Assembly (NCBI GenBank): GCA_017989575.1
Contig: JAGNPP010000163.1
Span: 1-6,044 of the forward strand
Direction of reading: 5' to 3'
DNA length: 6,044 bases
Origin: Chryseobacterium sp.
GTDB taxonomy: Bacteria; Bacteroidota; Bacteroidia; Flavobacteriales; Weeksellaceae
The position numbers and the translations under genes are program-made. Shown here in pieces: positions 5,380 to 6,044 of this stretch. Numbering within the stretch: the stretch's first letter is position 1; the number at the start of each line of letters is the position of its first letter. The notes under the pieces were generated by a model, which saw only the letters and a program-made list of their open reading frames with translations, did not search any database and was not told where the DNA came from.

Positions 5380-5434
5380 AGGCTGACTTTTACAACAATA
5401 ACGCCAAAAGAAAATCTTTATTATTAATTATTTA

Positions 5435-6025
5435 TTATTTTGTCAAAATAATTTTATGTTCTTCCATAATCTTTCTGAGATTGATTAGCGCATATCTCAC
5501 TCTACCAAGCGTAGTGTTGATACTCGTATCTGTATGATCTGCAATCTCTTTGAAGCTTAAGCCATCGAAAAATCTCAGTTTTATAACCTCTTGCTGGTTG
5601 TCTGGCAAAATTACGAGCATTCTCAAAAGATCGTCGTTTATTTGTTTATCTATCAATCGGTCTTCGATGTTATTTTCCGGTTCTTTGATGATGTCGAAGA
5701 TGGAAAACTCTTCATTTTCGTAAGAAGTTTCCGAGATTTTAATATTTTTGGATTGTAGTCTGTAATGATCGATGATCAAATTGTGAGCAATTCGCTTTGC
5801 CCAAAGGATGAATTTGTTTTCCTCTTTGTAACGGCCTTCTTTCAGCGTAACAATGATTTTGATGAATGTATCTTGGAAGATGTCATTCGCCAGATCTTCA
5901 TCCATCAGCTTATAGTAGATAAAGCTAAATAAATCTTTCTTGTGCCTCGTTATCAGTATAGAAAGTGAGTTTTCGTCACCGTTCTGATAATTTAGAATTA
6001 GGTTGCTATCAGTTTGCGTTTTCAT
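5435..6025 (-). CDS. ECF-type RNA polymerase sigma-70 factor, 196 aa
   Basis: A cytosolic transcription initiation factor with the two-domain ECF layout. Sigma region 2 covers about 20-92, with the hallmark core-binding and -10 recognition elements ANDIFQDTFIKII (46-58), FILWAKRIAHNLIIDHYR (72-89) and flanking residues. An acidic variable linker follows (about 95-130). Region 4 (about 133-187) has LPDNQQEVIKLRFFDGLSFKEIA, then the recognition helix NTTLGRVRYALINLRK. Both domains are complete, and regions 1 and 3 of the large sigma factors are absent, as expected. ATG at 6025 begins MKTQTDSNLILNYQNGDENS, a normal ECF N-terminus. Only 19 upstream bases are available, so the promoter is outside view. 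No anti-sigma gene lies downstream; instead the 45-aa basic ORF follows after 55 bases. The stop codon sits inside an all-A/T palindrome (5434-5452), which is unlikely to be a strong terminator. The target promoters and inducing stress are unknown. Confidence 0.94.
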   Translation of the reverse strand: MKTQTDSNLILNYQNGDENSLSILITRHKKDLFSFIYYKLMDEDLANDIFQDTFIKIIVTLKEGRYKEENKFILWAKRIAHNLIIDHYRLQSKNIKISETSYENEEFSIFDIIKEPENNIEDRLIDKQINDDLLRMLVILPDNQQEVIKLRFFDGLSFKEIADHTDTSINTTLGRVRYALINLRKIMEEHKIILTK

Positions 6026-6044
6026 AATATTTACTTCTCAATAT

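Noticed and set aside
5412..5445. TTGACA-like hexamer with a TAATAA about 17 bases downstream, on the minus strand at the sigma gene end
   Set aside because: It resembles an E. coli sigma-70 promoter, but Bacteroidetes use a different consensus and TTGACA here simply encodes the last Leu-Thr of the sigma factor.
5434..5452. Palindrome ATTATTTT-GTC-AAAATAAT at the sigma factor stop as a terminator
   Set aside because: The stem is entirely A/T with a 3-base loop and is not followed by a T-run on the minus strand, so it is unlikely to terminate efficiently.
1..6044. CRISPR array, tRNA or rRNA gene, insertion sequence, defence island
   Set aside because: No regularly spaced repeats, transposase motifs, cloverleaf-like segments or rRNA-like sequence were found on either strand.

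Overview
The window is AT-rich with compact genes and almost no Shine-Dalgarno sequences. Several start regions carry a TAnnTTTG motif, the -7 element of the Bacteroidetes primary sigma factor. Together with the gene families present (DUF3667, LytS/LytTR pair, YjjG-type HAD phosphatase, ECF sigma factor), this points to a Flavobacteriia chromosome, probably Chryseobacterium or a relative. That placement is inferred from style and families, not from a database match.

Layout. (i) 1-203, minus: the N-terminal part of an unrecognised small membrane protein that runs off the left edge. (ii) 204-489: a divergent intergenic stretch with a possible 38-codon ORF and a TGA/TAA-rich degenerate tract. 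(iii) 490-3348, plus: four closely spaced genes that look like one operon. They encode a 66-aa DUF4177-like protein, a DUF3667 zinc-ribbon membrane protein, a LytS-type histidine kinase with a non-ATG start, and a LytTR response regulator. (iv) 3441-4409, plus: trpS behind its own Bacteroidetes-type promoter. (v) 4436-4461: an intrinsic terminator between the convergent trpS and HAD genes. (vi) 4466-5164, minus: a YjjG-family HAD nucleotidase. Its start codon lies inside a hairpin followed by T8, just downstream of a perfect TAnnTTTG box. (vii) 5242-5379, minus: a 45-aa basic small protein directly downstream of (viii) an ECF-type sigma-70 factor at 5435-6025, minus.

How the genes fit together. 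The kinase and regulator form a classic membrane-sensor/LytTR pair. Tight linkage suggests, but does not prove, that the DUF3667 and DUF4177-like proteins belong to the same signalling or envelope process. trpS and the HAD phosphatase are housekeeping genes. The sigma factor has no recognisable anti-sigma gene beside it inside the window; its only visible downstream partner is the 45-aa ORF.

I found no mobile element, CRISPR array, tRNA, rRNA or defence system. The most unusual items are the unannotated-style 45-aa gene after the sigma factor and the terminator-like hairpin around the HAD start codon. Most of the rest is ordinary flavobacterial chromosome.
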